Source of the DNA: Maritimibacter alkaliphilus
GTDB taxonomy: Bacteria; Pseudomonadota; Alphaproteobacteria; Rhodobacterales; Rhodobacteraceae
Direction of reading: 5' to 3'
Assembly: GCF_019801605.1 (NCBI RefSeq)
Contig: NZ_JAHVIT010000003.1
Location: forward strand, 335,631 to 399,630
Length of the DNA stretch: 64,000 nucleotides
The notes under the pieces are model-generated. The model had not been told where the DNA came from. It worked only from the letters and a program-made list of their open reading frames with translations, and made no database searches. Shown here piece by piece: positions 29,559-38,838 of the stretch. How positions within the stretch are numbered: the first letter of the stretch is position 1; the number at the start of each line of letters is the position of its first letter. A program made the position numbers and the translations under genes.

Positions 29559-29870
29559 ATGACGGAGGACAGCGACGCCAGCCCGATCTGCCCGCTCTGC
29601 CTGCGGCCCATTCCGCCGCAGGCGCGCCAGAGCCTGCATCACCTCGTGCCGCGGCTGAAGGGCGGCACCCACGGGCCCAAGGTGCTGCTGCACCAGATCT
29701 GTCACACGACGATCCACAAGACCTTCACCGAGGCCGAACTGGCCCGCGATCTGAACACGCCCGAGGCGCTGCGCGCCCATCCCGATCTGCAGGGGTTCCT
29801 GCGCTGGATCGCCAGGCGCCCGCCGGAGTTTCACGCCCGCACGGCCGGCCCGCGGAGGGGGCGCCGTTAG
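29559..29870 (+). CDS. Small HNH-type nuclease-like protein
   Basis: 103 residues. Zinc-binding CPLC near the N-terminus, then HHLVPRLKGG and HQICHTTIHKTF, the H-x-x-P...H..C..H layout of HNH endonucleases. It is a stand-alone domain with no toxin delivery module, no phage neighbours and no obvious immunity gene, so it may be a housekeeping nucleic-acid enzyme. Its stop overlaps that of the convergent crotonase gene by 4 bp (29867-29870). Confidence 0.8.
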   Translation: MTEDSDASPICPLCLRPIPPQARQSLHHLVPRLKGGTHGPKVLLHQICHTTIHKTFTEAELARDLNTPEALRAHPDLQGFLRWIARRPPEFHARTAGPRRGRR

Positions 29871-30472
29871 CGGCACAGGGCCTTGATCCCGGCCGTGACC
29901 TTCGGATCGGCCGCCAGCACGTCCGCGGACATCTCCCGCGCCGCCGCCAGAACGTCACCCTCGACGATCCGGTCGATCAGCCCGAAGGCATAGGCCTCCT
30001 CCGCCGTCAGCTTCTGCGCGCCCATGAGGATCAGCTTGGTCCGCGCAGGCCCGATCAGCTGCGCCATACGGACCGGGTCCGAGGGCTGCGGCAGGAAGCC
30101 GAGCTTGATCGCGGGGTAGAAGACTTTCGCCCCCGGCACCGCGAGGCGCAGGTCGCAGGCCAGCGCCATCCCCATGGCCCCGCCCGCCAGCGTGCCGTTC
30201 AGCGCCGCGATGGTGAGGCCGGGCAGCGCCGCCACGGCACCCGAGAGACGCTCCCAGACCGGATCGGTCGCCAGCCCCGCACGGGCCTCGTCGAGGTCGG
30301 CGCCTGCGGAGAAGACCTTGCCCGTTCCGGTGATCACCAGCACCTGTGCCTCGGCCGCCGCGGTGGCGATATCCGCCAACTCGGTCAGCATCTCCCGCGT
30401 GAGGGAGTTTGCCTTCTCCGGCCGGTCGATGGTCAGGGTCCAGAAGCCGCCGTCCTTCTCAAGGCGGATCAT
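29867..30472 (-). CDS. Crotonase-fold protein (annotatable as enoyl-CoA hydratase, catalytic Glu residues absent)
   Basis: A 201-residue crotonase-superfamily protein (TLTIDRPEKANSLTREML, FSAGADLDEA, LNGTLAGGAMGMALACDLRL). In true enoyl-CoA hydratases the two catalytic glutamates lie in GGGCELAMMCD and in PEILLG. Here the aligned positions read GGAMGMALACD (Gly) and PAIKLG (Ala). Hydration of enoyl-CoA is therefore unlikely, and another acyl-CoA reaction is expected. It is shorter than the usual 255-260 residues. The start overlaps the SDR stop by ATGA, so the two are co-expressed. Confidence 0.85.
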   Translation of the reverse strand: MIRLEKDGGFWTLTIDRPEKANSLTREMLTELADIATAAAEAQVLVITGTGKVFSAGADLDEARAGLATDPVWERLSGAVAALPGLTIAALNGTLAGGAMGMALACDLRLAVPGAKVFYPAIKLGFLPQPSDPVRMAQLIGPARTKLILMGAQKLTAEEAYAFGLIDRIVEGDVLAAAREMSADVLAADPKVTAGIKALCR

Positions 30473-31224
30473 GCGATGAGCCCCACGGTGCGGCGAACCT
30501 CCTCCTCCCGCAGGCTGATCTCCTCGCCGAGGTAACCATCGGCGGCGGGGGTGCACATCCACATCAGCGTCTTGGCGGGCCACTCGGGGGGCACGTGATC
30601 CTCCCAGTCGAGCTGGCTCACCGGGTTCACGCCGCTGGCCTTGATGTCGCGCTGCATCTGCGTCGCCACCGTGCCGGGCGAGAGGCCCATGATGCGCAGG
30701 CCCTTGTCCGCGTTTTCGAGGTGCGCCGCGCGGGTCAGCATCGCCGTGCCCGCCTTGGAGGTGCAATAGGCGCTCCAGCCTTCCAGCGGGCGGTGGGCCG
30801 CGCCGGAGCTGATGGTGATCACCGTGCCGCCGCCCTGCGCCAGCATCACCGGCATCGCCGCGCGCATCCCGTTGAAGACGCCCTTGGTGTTCACGTCGAG
30901 AACGTGGCCCCATTCCTCGGGGTCGGCCTCGATCAGCGGCGCGATGGGCTTCAGGGCCCCGGCGTTGTTGATCAGGATGTCGAGCTTGCCGAAGGCCTGC
31001 AGGCAGGCGTTCACCGCGGCCTCGACCTCCCAGTAACGCGAGATGTCGCAGGGCACGGCGATGGCATCGGGGCCGATCTCGCCGGCGATCCGGGCGATCT
31101 CGTCCCGGCCCCGGGCCAGAAGGGCAACCTTGGCGCCGGCCTCGGCAAAGAGCCGGGCGGCGGCCTCGCCGATGCCACGGCTCGCACCGGTGATCATCAT
31201 GACCTTGCCTTCGAACTGCGTCAT
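30469..31224 (-). CDS. Short-chain dehydrogenase/reductase
   Basis: A 251-residue classical SDR. The cofactor motif is TGASRGIGE, NNAG is at 86-89, and Ser140/Tyr153/Lys157 (YCTSK) form the active site. An RBS GGAGGAG precedes the ATG at 31224. It is translationally coupled to the crotonase gene and together they may act on an acyl-CoA or hydroxy-acid. The C-terminus LREEEVRRTVGLIA is not membrane-like. Substrate unknown. Confidence 0.92.
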   Translation of the reverse strand: MTQFEGKVMMITGASRGIGEAAARLFAEAGAKVALLARGRDEIARIAGEIGPDAIAVPCDISRYWEVEAAVNACLQAFGKLDILINNAGALKPIAPLIEADPEEWGHVLDVNTKGVFNGMRAAMPVMLAQGGGTVITISSGAAHRPLEGWSAYCTSKAGTAMLTRAAHLENADKGLRIMGLSPGTVATQMQRDIKASGVNPVSQLDWEDHVPPEWPAKTLMWMCTPAADGYLGEEISLREEEVRRTVGLIA

Positions 31225-31898
31225 CTGCTCCTCCTTCGCGCTGCGGATCGGGTCTTTGGTAGCTTGGAGAGAAGGTAGGGTCCAGAGCCCGGGCGGCGAG
31301 GGGGATGTGGCGACGCGCCGGATGATCAAGGGCGCTGCAACGCGGGGGCGAGGGAGGGTCTGAGCGGGAAAGAGGACGCGGATGGGTCTGACGGTTCGCC
31401 GTCACGTCGCTCGACCTGCGTCCGCACACGCCACTCACGCGCATCTGCCCGGCGGGCAGCCGGGCGCCACGGCCTCGGATGGCGCACACCCGACAGGTCC
31501 CTTCCATGCCCCTATCCGGCACCCACGCAGGGCAGCGCCGGCCCGCGGGGTGGCGCAATAGCGCCGGTCGTCATTGGTGCGCCATTGGTTCGAGCCCCAA
31601 TGGCGACGGGGGGGCGGGACGGCGCTGCCCGGCCTATCGGCCCGGCGGGACATGTCGAGAGGATGGCGCCTAAGGTTCATCCAGAGGCAAGAGGCGCGCC
31701 GGGGCATTCACCAGCCATCCAGCAAGCAAACCGCGCGCCACCCCCCTCCTGCCCGGAACCGCCCCCCCCTGCCCGCTCTCACGGCACTCTCCCACAGCAT
31801 CGCCCTAGAGACGCAGCGCCGCCGGACGCCCCTCCCTTGCCCGTCCACCGCGCATCCGGTAGGGGAAATCAATGCCGCAAGGCCGAAAGGACCCCCCT
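31225..31898. other. 674-bp intergenic region without recognisable gene
   Basis: The longest gap in the window, between divergent SDR and pmbA genes. Open frames here are Arg/Pro-rich and resemble no protein. One perfect hairpin stands out: CGCCATTGG-TTCGAGCC-CCAATGGCG at 31580-31605. Its loop recalls a tRNA T-loop but is 8 nt and there is no acceptor or anticodon arm. A noncoding RNA or decayed gene is possible but unsupported. Confidence 0.5.
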
Positions 31899-33245
31899 AT
31901 GACGCAAGCGCTTTCCGATCTCACGCAGGCCCTCCTCGCCGCGGCCAAGGCCGCGGGCGCCGATGCCGCCGACGCCATGGCGCGGTCCGGCACCGCCCTC
32001 GCCGTCGACATGCGGGGCGGTACGCTGGAACATGCCGAACGGTCGGAAGCCACCGAAATCGGCCTGCGCGTCCTGATCGGCCAGCGGCAGGCCTGCGTCT
32101 CGGCCTCGGACACGCGCCCCGACACGCTGGAGGCCATGGCCACCCGGGCCGTCGCCATGGCGAAGGAAGCCCCCGAGGACCCCTACGTCGGCCTCGCCGA
32201 TCCCGACCAGCTGTCCGCCCGGCGCGACGCCGAAGGCCTCGAACTGGCCGATGATGCGCCTGAGCCCGCGCCCGAAACCCTTCAGGACGACGCCGCCCGG
32301 GCCGAGGCCGCCGCCATGGCCGTCGCGGGCGTCACCAAGATCGACAGTGCCTCCGCAGGCTATGGCCGGACCGAGATTTTCATCGCCGCCAGCAACGGGT
32401 TCGCCGGGGGCTACAGCCGCACGCAGCGCTCGCTCTACTGCTCGGCCATCGCGGGCGACGGTGCGGGGATGCAGCGCGACGGGGACGGCGACGGGCGGCT
32501 GATCCAGTCCGACCTGCGCAGCCCCGAGGACATCGGCCGCAGCGCCGGTGAACGCGCCGCCGCCATGCTGAATGCCCGCCGTCCCGCCACGGGCCGCTAC
32601 CCCGTGCTCTACGACGAGCGCATCGCGGGCTCGCTCATCGCCCACCTGCTGGGCGCCGTGAACGGACAGGCCATCGCCCGCGGCGCCTCCTTCCTGCGCG
32701 ATGCCCTCGGCGAAATCGTCCTGCCGGAGAGCCTGTCGCTGGTGGAAGACCCGCTGCGCAAGCGGACCTCCGGTTCGCGCCCCTTCGATGCCGAGGGGCT
32801 GCCCACGGCCCGGCGCACCATCGTCGAGAACGGCCGCCTGACCGGCTGGACGCTCGATCTGGCCACGGCGCGCAAGCTGGGCCTGTCCTCCACGGGCAAC
32901 GCGGCGCGCGGCCTCTCGGCCCCGCCCTCGCCCAGCACGTGGAACGTGGAACTGACCCAGGGCAGCGTGACCCGCGAAGACCTGATCCGGCAGATGGGCA
33001 CCGGGCTGCTGGTGACCTCGATGATCGGCTCCACCATCAACGCCAACACGGGCGAATATTCCCGTGGCGCCTCTGGCTTCTGGATCGAGAACGGCGAGAT
33101 CGCCTACCCGGTGCAGGAATGCACCATCGCGGGCAACCTGCGCGACATGCTCAAGCGGATCGTGCCGGCGAACGACGCGCGGGCGCACCTGTCGCGGGTC
33201 GTGCCCTCGCTGCTGGTCGAGGGGCTGACGATTGCAGGCACCTGA
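31899..33245 (+). CDS. pmbA: PmbA/TldE-family metalloprotease subunit
   Basis: 448 residues of the TldD/PmbA (U62) family. The PmbA/TldE partner normally lacks the HExxxH zinc motif carried by TldD, and none is visible here, so I call it PmbA rather than TldD. Characteristic parts are DMRGGTLEHAERSEATEIGL, NARRPATGRYPVLYDERIAG and the C-terminal GASGFWIENGEIAYPVQECT. It processes modified peptides in the cytoplasm together with TldD, which is not in this window. ATG 31899 (AAAGG upstream) is preferred; ATG 31872 is possible. Confidence 0.93.
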   Translation: MTQALSDLTQALLAAAKAAGADAADAMARSGTALAVDMRGGTLEHAERSEATEIGLRVLIGQRQACVSASDTRPDTLEAMATRAVAMAKEAPEDPYVGLADPDQLSARRDAEGLELADDAPEPAPETLQDDAARAEAAAMAVAGVTKIDSASAGYGRTEIFIAASNGFAGGYSRTQRSLYCSAIAGDGAGMQRDGDGDGRLIQSDLRSPEDIGRSAGERAAAMLNARRPATGRYPVLYDERIAGSLIAHLLGAVNGQAIARGASFLRDALGEIVLPESLSLVEDPLRKRTSGSRPFDAEGLPTARRTIVENGRLTGWTLDLATARKLGLSSTGNAARGLSAPPSPSTWNVELTQGSVTREDLIRQMGTGLLVTSMIGSTINANTGEYSRGASGFWIENGEIAYPVQECTIAGNLRDMLKRIVPANDARAHLSRVVPSLLVEGLTIAGT

Positions 33246-34032
33246 CCCCACCGCCCGGGATCTTGCCGACCTGACCCTGCTGGCCGAGGCCGCGCGGGAG
33301 GCAGGCCGGGTGGCCCTGCAATACACCGGCCCCACGGCGCGGGCCTGGGACAAGCCCGGCAACCTCGGCCCCGTGACCGAGGCCGACATGGCCGTGAACG
33401 AGATGCTGGAGCGCGAGCTGCGCGGGGCGCGTCCCGACTACGGCTGGCTCTCGGAAGAGAGCACCGACAGCGAGGCGCGGCTGCACCGCGACCGCGTCTT
33501 CATCGTCGATCCGATCGACGGCACCCGCAGCTTCATCGAGGGCTCCGGCTCCTGGGCGCATTCGCTGGCGGTGGCGGAGCGTGGCGAGGTGGTGGCCGCC
33601 GTCGTCTACCTGCCAGTGAAGGGCAAGCTCTATGCCGCCGCCCGGGGCCAGGGTGCGCGGATCAACAACCGGCCGATGCGCGCCTCGGAGCGCGACTCGC
33701 TGGACGGGGCCACGCTGCTGGCCGCGAAACCGGCTTGGGATCCGCAGCACTGGCGCGGGGCCGTGCCGCAGTTGATCCGCCACTACCGGCCCTCGTTGGC
33801 CTACCGGCTGTCGCTGGTGGCCGAGGGACGCTTCGATGCGATGCTCACGCTGCGCGACAGCTGGGAATGGGACATCGCCGCGGGCGACCTGATCCTGCGC
33901 GAAGCCGGCGCCACCACCTCGGACCGGCGCGGCGGCACGCTGCGCTTCAACAATCCGCATCCGCAGGTGAAGGGCGTCGTGGCCTCCGCCCCCGGCCTGC
34001 ACGCCGCCCTGCTGTCGGCGCTGACGCCCTGA
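33232..34032 (+). CDS. Inositol-monophosphatase-family phosphatase (CysQ-like)
   Basis: 266 residues of the lithium-sensitive phosphatase fold. Metal site 1 is WLSEES, DPIDGTRSF is the hallmark motif, and WEWDIAAGDLILREAG is the C-terminal signature. The substrate could be inositol phosphate or 3'-phosphoadenosine-5'-phosphate. No ATG lies near the N-terminus; I accept TTG 33232, which follows GAGGGG at 7 nt and overlaps the pmbA stop by 14 nt, indicating coupling. Confidence 0.88.
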   Translation: MQAPDPTARDLADLTLLAEAAREAGRVALQYTGPTARAWDKPGNLGPVTEADMAVNEMLERELRGARPDYGWLSEESTDSEARLHRDRVFIVDPIDGTRSFIEGSGSWAHSLAVAERGEVVAAVVYLPVKGKLYAAARGQGARINNRPMRASERDSLDGATLLAAKPAWDPQHWRGAVPQLIRHYRPSLAYRLSLVAEGRFDAMLTLRDSWEWDIAAGDLILREAGATTSDRRGGTLRFNNPHPQVKGVVASAPGLHAALLSALTP

Positions 34033-34039
34033 CCGGCGA

Positions 34040-34072
34040 CTGACTGACGGCTGACTGACGGCTGACTGACGG
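34040..34072 (+). repeat. Three perfect 11-bp tandem repeats
   Basis: CTGACTGACGG repeated three times without interruption, starting 8 bp after the phosphatase stop. A short replication-slippage array. Confidence 0.9.
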
Positions 34073-34102
34073 CGCCGGGGCGCGAGACGCCACTGCCCGC
34101 AG

Positions 34103-34148
34103 CCAAGAATTTTCGAAAATTCTTGGGAAAATTCTTCGAAGAATTTTC
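34103..34148. repeat. Paired AT-rich palindrome element, type A (perfect copy)
   Basis: A 24-bp palindrome with arms CCAAGAATTTTC (34103-34126) abutting a 22-bp palindrome with arms GAAAATTCTTC (34127-34148), both perfect and centred on TTCGAA. A further small palindrome, GGGAAATTTCCC, lies at 34209-34220. At 34281-34300 a GGATATTTTGACGCC remnant recalls the conserved block of the composite repeat. Together these fill the 354-bp gap to the DUF4170 gene. Confidence 0.88.
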
Positions 34149-34386
34149 AGCGTCCGGGGCAAAGGACGTCCGCCCCCTGTTTCACACCCTGCCGCAACGG
34201 CAGCGCACGGGAAATTTCCCAAGAATCCCGCGCCTCTCGCCTGCGAAGGCCTCGGCGTGCCTTGCACCCCCGGCCCGGACGGATATTTTGACGCCAGAAG
34301 CGCCACGCGGGCGGGGAGGCCGCAGATCGCTTGATCCCGGGCCAGCCCCGCGCGGACTGCGCCTGCTCTGCCGGAAAGGAAGTGCC

Positions 34387-34632
34387 ATGACCCAACGCCT
34401 GCATCTGGTTTTCGGGGGCGAACTCGTCGACCCGTCGAAGAACGTCTTCAAGGACGTCGAGAACCTCCACATCGTCGGCATGTACCCGAACTACGCCGCC
34501 GCCTACGACGCCTGGAAGGCCGAGGCACAGCGCACGGTCGACGACGCCCACACCCGCTACTACATCGCCCACCTGCACCGGCTGCGCGACGAGGAGATGG
34601 CTGCCTCTTCGACCGAAGAGCTGGGTAGCTGA
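34387..34632 (+). CDS. DUF4170 small protein
   Basis: 81 residues, no signal peptide or membrane segment: QRLHLVFGGELVDP, NLHIVGMYPNYAAAYDAWK, YYIAHLHRL. It matches DUF4170, a short alphaproteobacterial family found next to lipid A/Kdo genes. A strong RBS (GGAAAGGAAG) precedes the ATG. It is followed 6 bp later by the kdtA-like gene, so it probably acts with, or regulates, that enzyme. Function unknown. Confidence 0.85.
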   Translation: MTQRLHLVFGGELVDPSKNVFKDVENLHIVGMYPNYAAAYDAWKAEAQRTVDDAHTRYYIAHLHRLRDEEMAASSTEELGS

Positions 34633-34638
34633 TCCAGC

Positions 34639-35856
34639 ATGAGCCGCTCCGTCAGTCTGGCTGCCTACATGGCGCTGGCGGGGCGTGGCCTCCGCGAGGG
34701 CTACGATCCCGGTCCTGACCGGCCCGAGGGGCCTGTCATCTGGGGCCATGCCGCCCGCGGGCGCAGCCTGCCCGCGCTCGCGGAACTCGGCCAGCGCCTG
34801 ATCGCACAGCGCCCGGACCTCTCGATGGTCCTTACCGCGGCCGAGGGCATCCGGCCCCCGGCCCGGCTCAAACCCGGGCTGATCTGGGCCCCCGCCCCGC
34901 CCGAGAACACCGAGGCGATCACCCGCTTCCTGAGCCACTGGCGCCCCAGTGTCGGGCTCTGGACCAGTGGCCACCTGCGGCCTGCGCTGATCACCCATGC
35001 CGGCAAGACCGGCCTGCCGCTGATCCTCGTGGATGCGGAGGAAGATGCCTTCGACGAGCTTCGCTGGCGCTGGCTTCCCGCCATGGGCCGCTCGGTCATG
35101 GCGCCGTTCCATGCCATGCTGACCGCCTCGGAGGGGGCTGCGCGGCGGCTGCGCCGGCTCGGCGTCGATCCGGCGCGGATCGCGATCACCGGCCCGATGC
35201 TGGAGGGCGGCACCGCCCTGCCCTGCGACATGGGCGAACGCGAGTCGCTGGCGCGCGAACTGGGCACCCGGCCGGTCTGGCTCGCCGCCCGCATCCAGCC
35301 GGACGAGCTGGAAACCGTGACCCGCGCCCACCGGCAGGCCAACCGCTATGCCCACCGCCTGCTGCTGATCGTCGTGCCCGACGACGAGGACGAGGGACCG
35401 GCGCTGGCGGCACAGCTGCGGCGCGAGGGCTGGCGCCTCGGGGTCTGGTCCGAGGGCGACGTGCTGCGCGAGGACACCCAGATCCTGCTGGCCGACACCC
35501 GGGGCGAGATGGGGCTCTGGTACCGGCTGGCGCCGATCACCTTCATGGGCTCCTCGCTGACGCCGGGCCACGGCGGGCGCAACCCGTTCGAGCCCGCGGC
35601 GCTCGGCTCCGCCATCCTCTACGGCCCCAATGTCAGCCGACACCTCGACGCCTATTCCCGCCTGGCGCAGGCCATGGGCGCGCGCATCGTGCGCGACGCC
35701 GACACGCTCTCGGCCGCCGTCTCGCAGCTCACCGCGCCCGACCGGGCCGCGGCCATGGCCCATGCGGCCTGGACCGTGGCGACCGAGGGCGCCGAAGTCA
35801 CCGACCGGGTCCTCGACCTGGTGCAGGACCTGATGGACCTGCGGCCGGAGGCATGA
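34639..35856 (+). CDS. Divergent Kdo-transferase-like glycosyltransferase (WaaA/KdtA family)
   Basis: 405 residues with GT-B architecture. The C-terminal sugar-nucleotide half is clearly KdtA-like: [18 protein letters not shown], then [14 protein letters not shown]. The N-terminal half departs from the family. Where WaaA has HAVSVGE with its catalytic Glu, this protein has [13 protein letters not shown]. The usual ETELWPN and NARLS stretches are replaced by [12 protein letters not shown] and LVDAEEDAF. It lacks an obvious N-terminal membrane anchor. It overlaps lpxK by ATGA, so a lipid A/core role is likely, but transfer of Kdo itself is uncertain. Confidence 0.8.
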   Translation: MSRSVSLAAYMALAGRGLREGYDPGPDRPEGPVIWGHAARGRSLPALAELGQRLIAQRPDLSMVLTAAEGIRPPARLKPGLIWAPAPPENTEAITRFLSHWRPSVGLWTSGHLRPALITHAGKTGLPLILVDAEEDAFDELRWRWLPAMGRSVMAPFHAMLTASEGAARRLRRLGVDPARIAITGPMLEGGTALPCDMGERESLARELGTRPVWLAARIQPDELETVTRAHRQANRYAHRLLLIVVPDDEDEGPALAAQLRREGWRLGVWSEGDVLREDTQILLADTRGEMGLWYRLAPITFMGSSLTPGHGGRNPFEPAALGSAILYGPNVSRHLDAYSRLAQAMGARIVRDADTLSAAVSQLTAPDRAAAMAHAAWTVATEGAEVTDRVLDLVQDLMDLRPEA

Positions 35857-36854
35857 TGCACGCACCGCGTTTCTGGTTCACCCCACCCGCACGGCCCGAC
35901 TGGCGCGCCCGCCTGCTGGCGCCGCTGGGACACCTCTATGCCGGGGCGACGGCGCGCCGCGTGGCGCAGGGGCCCGGCATCGCCCCGGGCGTGCCGGTGA
36001 TCTGCATCGGCAACCTAAACGCGGGCGGCACCGGCAAGACCCCGACGGCCATCGACATGCTGATGCGCCTGCAGGCCCGCGGCATCCGCGCCCATGCGGT
36101 CAGCCGCGGCCATGGCGGCACCCTAGAAGGGCCGGTGCAGGTCGACCTGCAACGCCACAGCGCGGCAGAGACCGGCGACGAGCCGCAGCTGCTGGCCGCC
36201 TTTGCCCCCACGTGGATCGCGAGGGACCGCGCCGCGGGTGCCGCCGCCGCCGTGGCAGAGGGCGCGCAGGCCATCGTGCAGGACGACGGGTTCCAGAATC
36301 CGACCCTGCACAAGGACCTCTCGATCATCGTGGTGGATGCCGCGCGCGGCTTCGGCAACGGGCGCTGCCTGCCGGCAGGCCCCCTGCGGGAGCCGGTGAC
36401 CAAGGGCCTGGCCCGCGCCGACCTGCTGCTGTCGATCGGGCCCGATGCCGCGCAGGAGAGCTTTGCCCGGGACTGGGGCGGCAGCATTGCCCTGCCGCAT
36501 CTGACCGGCGCCCTCGCCCCGCTGGAGACCGGCATGGACTGGGCCGGGCAGCGCGTCCTCGCCTTTGCGGGCATCGGCCATCCCGAGAAGTTCTTTGCCA
36601 CGCTGCGCGCGCTCGGGGCCGATCTCGTGGCGACCCATGCGCTTGGCGACCACCAGGCCTTCGGGTCCGCGCTGCTGACCCGGCTGGAACGGGACGCCGC
36701 CCGCCTCGGGGCGCAGATGGTCACCACCGAGAAGGATGCCGTGCGTCTGCCCCCGGCCATGCGGTCGCAGGTGCTGTCGCTTCCGGTGCGGCTCAGCCTC
36801 GCGGATGACACTGCGCTGGAGGCCGCGCTCGACCGGATCTTCGCCGCCGGCTGA
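35853..36854 (+). CDS. lpxK: Tetraacyldisaccharide 4'-kinase
   Basis: 333 residues. LpxK phosphorylates the 4' position of the lipid A disaccharide at the inner membrane. The Walker A is [12 protein letters not shown] (residues 53-64); [25 protein letters not shown] and [11 protein letters not shown] are all conserved LpxK segments. The ATG overlaps the upstream stop (ATGA). The operon is DUF4170, kdtA-like, lpxK. Confidence 0.96.
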   Translation: MMHAPRFWFTPPARPDWRARLLAPLGHLYAGATARRVAQGPGIAPGVPVICIGNLNAGGTGKTPTAIDMLMRLQARGIRAHAVSRGHGGTLEGPVQVDLQRHSAAETGDEPQLLAAFAPTWIARDRAAGAAAAVAEGAQAIVQDDGFQNPTLHKDLSIIVVDAARGFGNGRCLPAGPLREPVTKGLARADLLLSIGPDAAQESFARDWGGSIALPHLTGALAPLETGMDWAGQRVLAFAGIGHPEKFFATLRALGADLVATHALGDHQAFGSALLTRLERDAARLGAQMVTTEKDAVRLPPAMRSQVLSLPVRLSLADDTALEAALDRIFAAG

Positions 36855-36988
36855 CCTGCCCGCCGCGAGGCAGGCCGGGCGGCAGGTGCTACCAGGGGGC
36901 CGCCGTCAGCGCCCCGGCAGGGTGCCCCGCTGCGGCGCATTCACCGGTCGCGGCAACGTCTGAATCTGAGGCTCAACCGGCGGCCAAA

Positions 36989-37834
36989 TCAGCGCCCCGG
37001 GATGCGCGACCGCTTGGTCCCGGCACCGTCCCAATTGTCCATCGCCTCCAGCGCCTCCTCGGCGGTCTCGACGAAGCGGAAGAGCTTGAGATCCTCCTGC
37101 GAGATCGTGCCCGCATCGGCCAGCGCCTGCCAGTTCACCACCTCTTCCCAGAAGGAGCGCCCGAAGAGCAGCACCGGCACCTGTTCCATCCGCCCGGTCT
37201 GGATCAGCACGAGGCTCTCGAAGAGTTCGTCCAGCGTGCCGAATCCGCCGGGGAAGACGCAGATCGCCTTGGCGCGCATCAGGAAGTGCATCTTGCGGAT
37301 GGCGAAGTAGTGGAAGTTGAACGTCAGCTCGGGCGTCACGTATTCGTTCGGCTCCTGCTCGTGCGGCAGCACGATGGAGAGGCCGATGGAACAGCCCCCC
37401 GCCTCGGCGGCGCCGCGGTTGCCTGCCTCCATCACGCCCGGTCCGCCGCCGGTGCAGATCACGTCATGCTGGCAGCCGCCCGCCAGCGAGCGTTCCGTCA
37501 CCATGCGGGCAAAGCGGCGCGCCTCCTCGTACTGGCCCGAAAGCTCCGCCAGCCGCGGGGTCCGGGCCTCGCCGGCCTTCTCGGGGCGCGGGATGCGGGC
37601 CCCGCCGAAGAGCACGATGGTCGATTCCACCTTTCGCTCGTCGAGGATCATCTGGGGTTTCAGCAGTTCCAGCTGCAGGCGCACGGGGCGCAGCTCGTCG
37701 CGCAGCAGGAAGTCCTCGTCGGCATAGGCCAGCCGGTAGGACGGGCTCCGGGTCTGCTCGGTGCCGCGTGCCTCCTGTGCGGCCTCGTAATCGGAACCGG
37801 CATCACGGAACCGGCTGTGGCGGTCGTCACTCAT
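36989..37834 (-). CDS. LOG-family (TIGR00730) nucleotide phosphoribohydrolase
   Basis: 281 residues. Lysine-decarboxylase-like Rossmann protein with TGGGPGVMEAGNRGA and PGGFGTLDELFE, the two LOG-family motifs. Members cleave the N-glycosidic bond of cytokinin-type or other nucleoside monophosphates. The long N-terminal extension (about 70 residues before IVLFGGARIP) marks the larger bacterial subfamily. Divergent from dapD, 141 bp apart. Confidence 0.9.
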   Translation of the reverse strand: MSDDRHSRFRDAGSDYEAAQEARGTEQTRSPSYRLAYADEDFLLRDELRPVRLQLELLKPQMILDERKVESTIVLFGGARIPRPEKAGEARTPRLAELSGQYEEARRFARMVTERSLAGGCQHDVICTGGGPGVMEAGNRGAAEAGGCSIGLSIVLPHEQEPNEYVTPELTFNFHYFAIRKMHFLMRAKAICVFPGGFGTLDELFESLVLIQTGRMEQVPVLLFGRSFWEEVVNWQALADAGTISQEDLKLFRFVETAEEALEAMDNWDGAGTKRSRIPGR

Positions 37835-37975
37835 CCGCTCTCTCCTTCTTTGCCTTCAACCTAGCCCGGCGCGGGACGCTCGGCCAGTTCCACCTGCTTT
37901 CCCCTGCGCAATTGCACCCTTCCCCCGATCTGCTATGACCGTCGCCAAGCAAAAGACATGCAGACGAGGAGCACC

Positions 37976-38803
37976 ATGGATACCAAGGGTCTGGAAACCG
38001 CCATCGAAGCCGCGTGGGACGCGCGCGACACGATCACCTCCGCCACCACCGGCGAAACCCGCGAGGCCATCGAGGACACGCTGAACGCGCTCGACAGCGG
38101 TCAGCTCCGCGTGGCCGAGAAGCAGGCCGACGGCAACTGGCAGGTGAACCAGTGGGCCAAGAAGGCCGTGCTCCTCGGCTTCCGGATCAAGGACATGGAA
38201 CTGCAGGACGGCGGCCCGCAGGGCTCCGGCTGGTGGGACAAGGTCGACAGCAAGTTCAAGGGCTGGGGCGACAACCAGTGGAAGGCCGCGGGCTTCCGCG
38301 CCGTGCCCAACTGCGTCGTTCGCAAATCGGCTTACATCGCGCCCGGCGCGGTGCTGATGCCCTCCTTCGTGAACCTCGGCGCCTATGTCGACAGCGGCAC
38401 CATGGTCGACACCTGGGCCACCGTCGGCTCCTGCGCGCAGATCGGCAAGAACTGCCACATCTCGGGCGGCGCGGGCATCGGCGGCGTGCTGGAGCCCCTG
38501 CAGGCCGGTCCCGTCATCATCGAGGACAACTGCTTTGTCGGCGCGCGCTCGGAAGTGGCCGAAGGCGTGATCGTGCGCGAGGGCTCGGTCCTCGGCATGG
38601 GCGTGTTCCTCGGCCAGTCGACCAAGATCGTCGACCGCGAGACCGGCACCGTCTCCTACGGCGAAGTGCCGCCCTACTCGGTGGTCGTCGCGGGCACCAT
38701 GCCCTCGAAGAACGGCGTGAACCTCTACTGCGCCGTCATCGTGAAGCGCGTGGATGAGCGGACCCGCTCCAAGACCGGCGTGAACGAGCTGCTGCGCGAC
38801 TGA
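37976..38803 (+). CDS. dapD: Tetrahydrodipicolinate N-succinyltransferase
   Basis: 275 residues. DapD succinylates tetrahydrodipicolinate in the lysine/meso-diaminopimelate pathway. It has the left-handed beta-helix hexapeptide pattern ([40 protein letters not shown]) and the N-terminal helical domain. ATG 37976 follows GAGGAG. The downstream steps are encoded nearby: dapE at 41373 and a dapC candidate at 54869, each in its own unit. Confidence 0.97.
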   Translation: MDTKGLETAIEAAWDARDTITSATTGETREAIEDTLNALDSGQLRVAEKQADGNWQVNQWAKKAVLLGFRIKDMELQDGGPQGSGWWDKVDSKFKGWGDNQWKAAGFRAVPNCVVRKSAYIAPGAVLMPSFVNLGAYVDSGTMVDTWATVGSCAQIGKNCHISGGAGIGGVLEPLQAGPVIIEDNCFVGARSEVAEGVIVREGSVLGMGVFLGQSTKIVDRETGTVSYGEVPPYSVVVAGTMPSKNGVNLYCAVIVKRVDERTRSKTGVNELLRD

Positions 38804-38838
38804 TCGCGTCGCGGAGCGTATCGCAGACAGTATCGACA

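Noticed and set aside
31580..31605. tRNA-like T-arm (ATTGG-TTCGAGCC-CCAAT)
   Set aside because: The loop is 8 nt instead of 7 and no acceptor stem, anticodon arm or D-arm can be built around it.
34040..34072. Possible CRISPR-like array
   Set aside because: Three contiguous 11-bp units without spacers: a simple tandem repeat.
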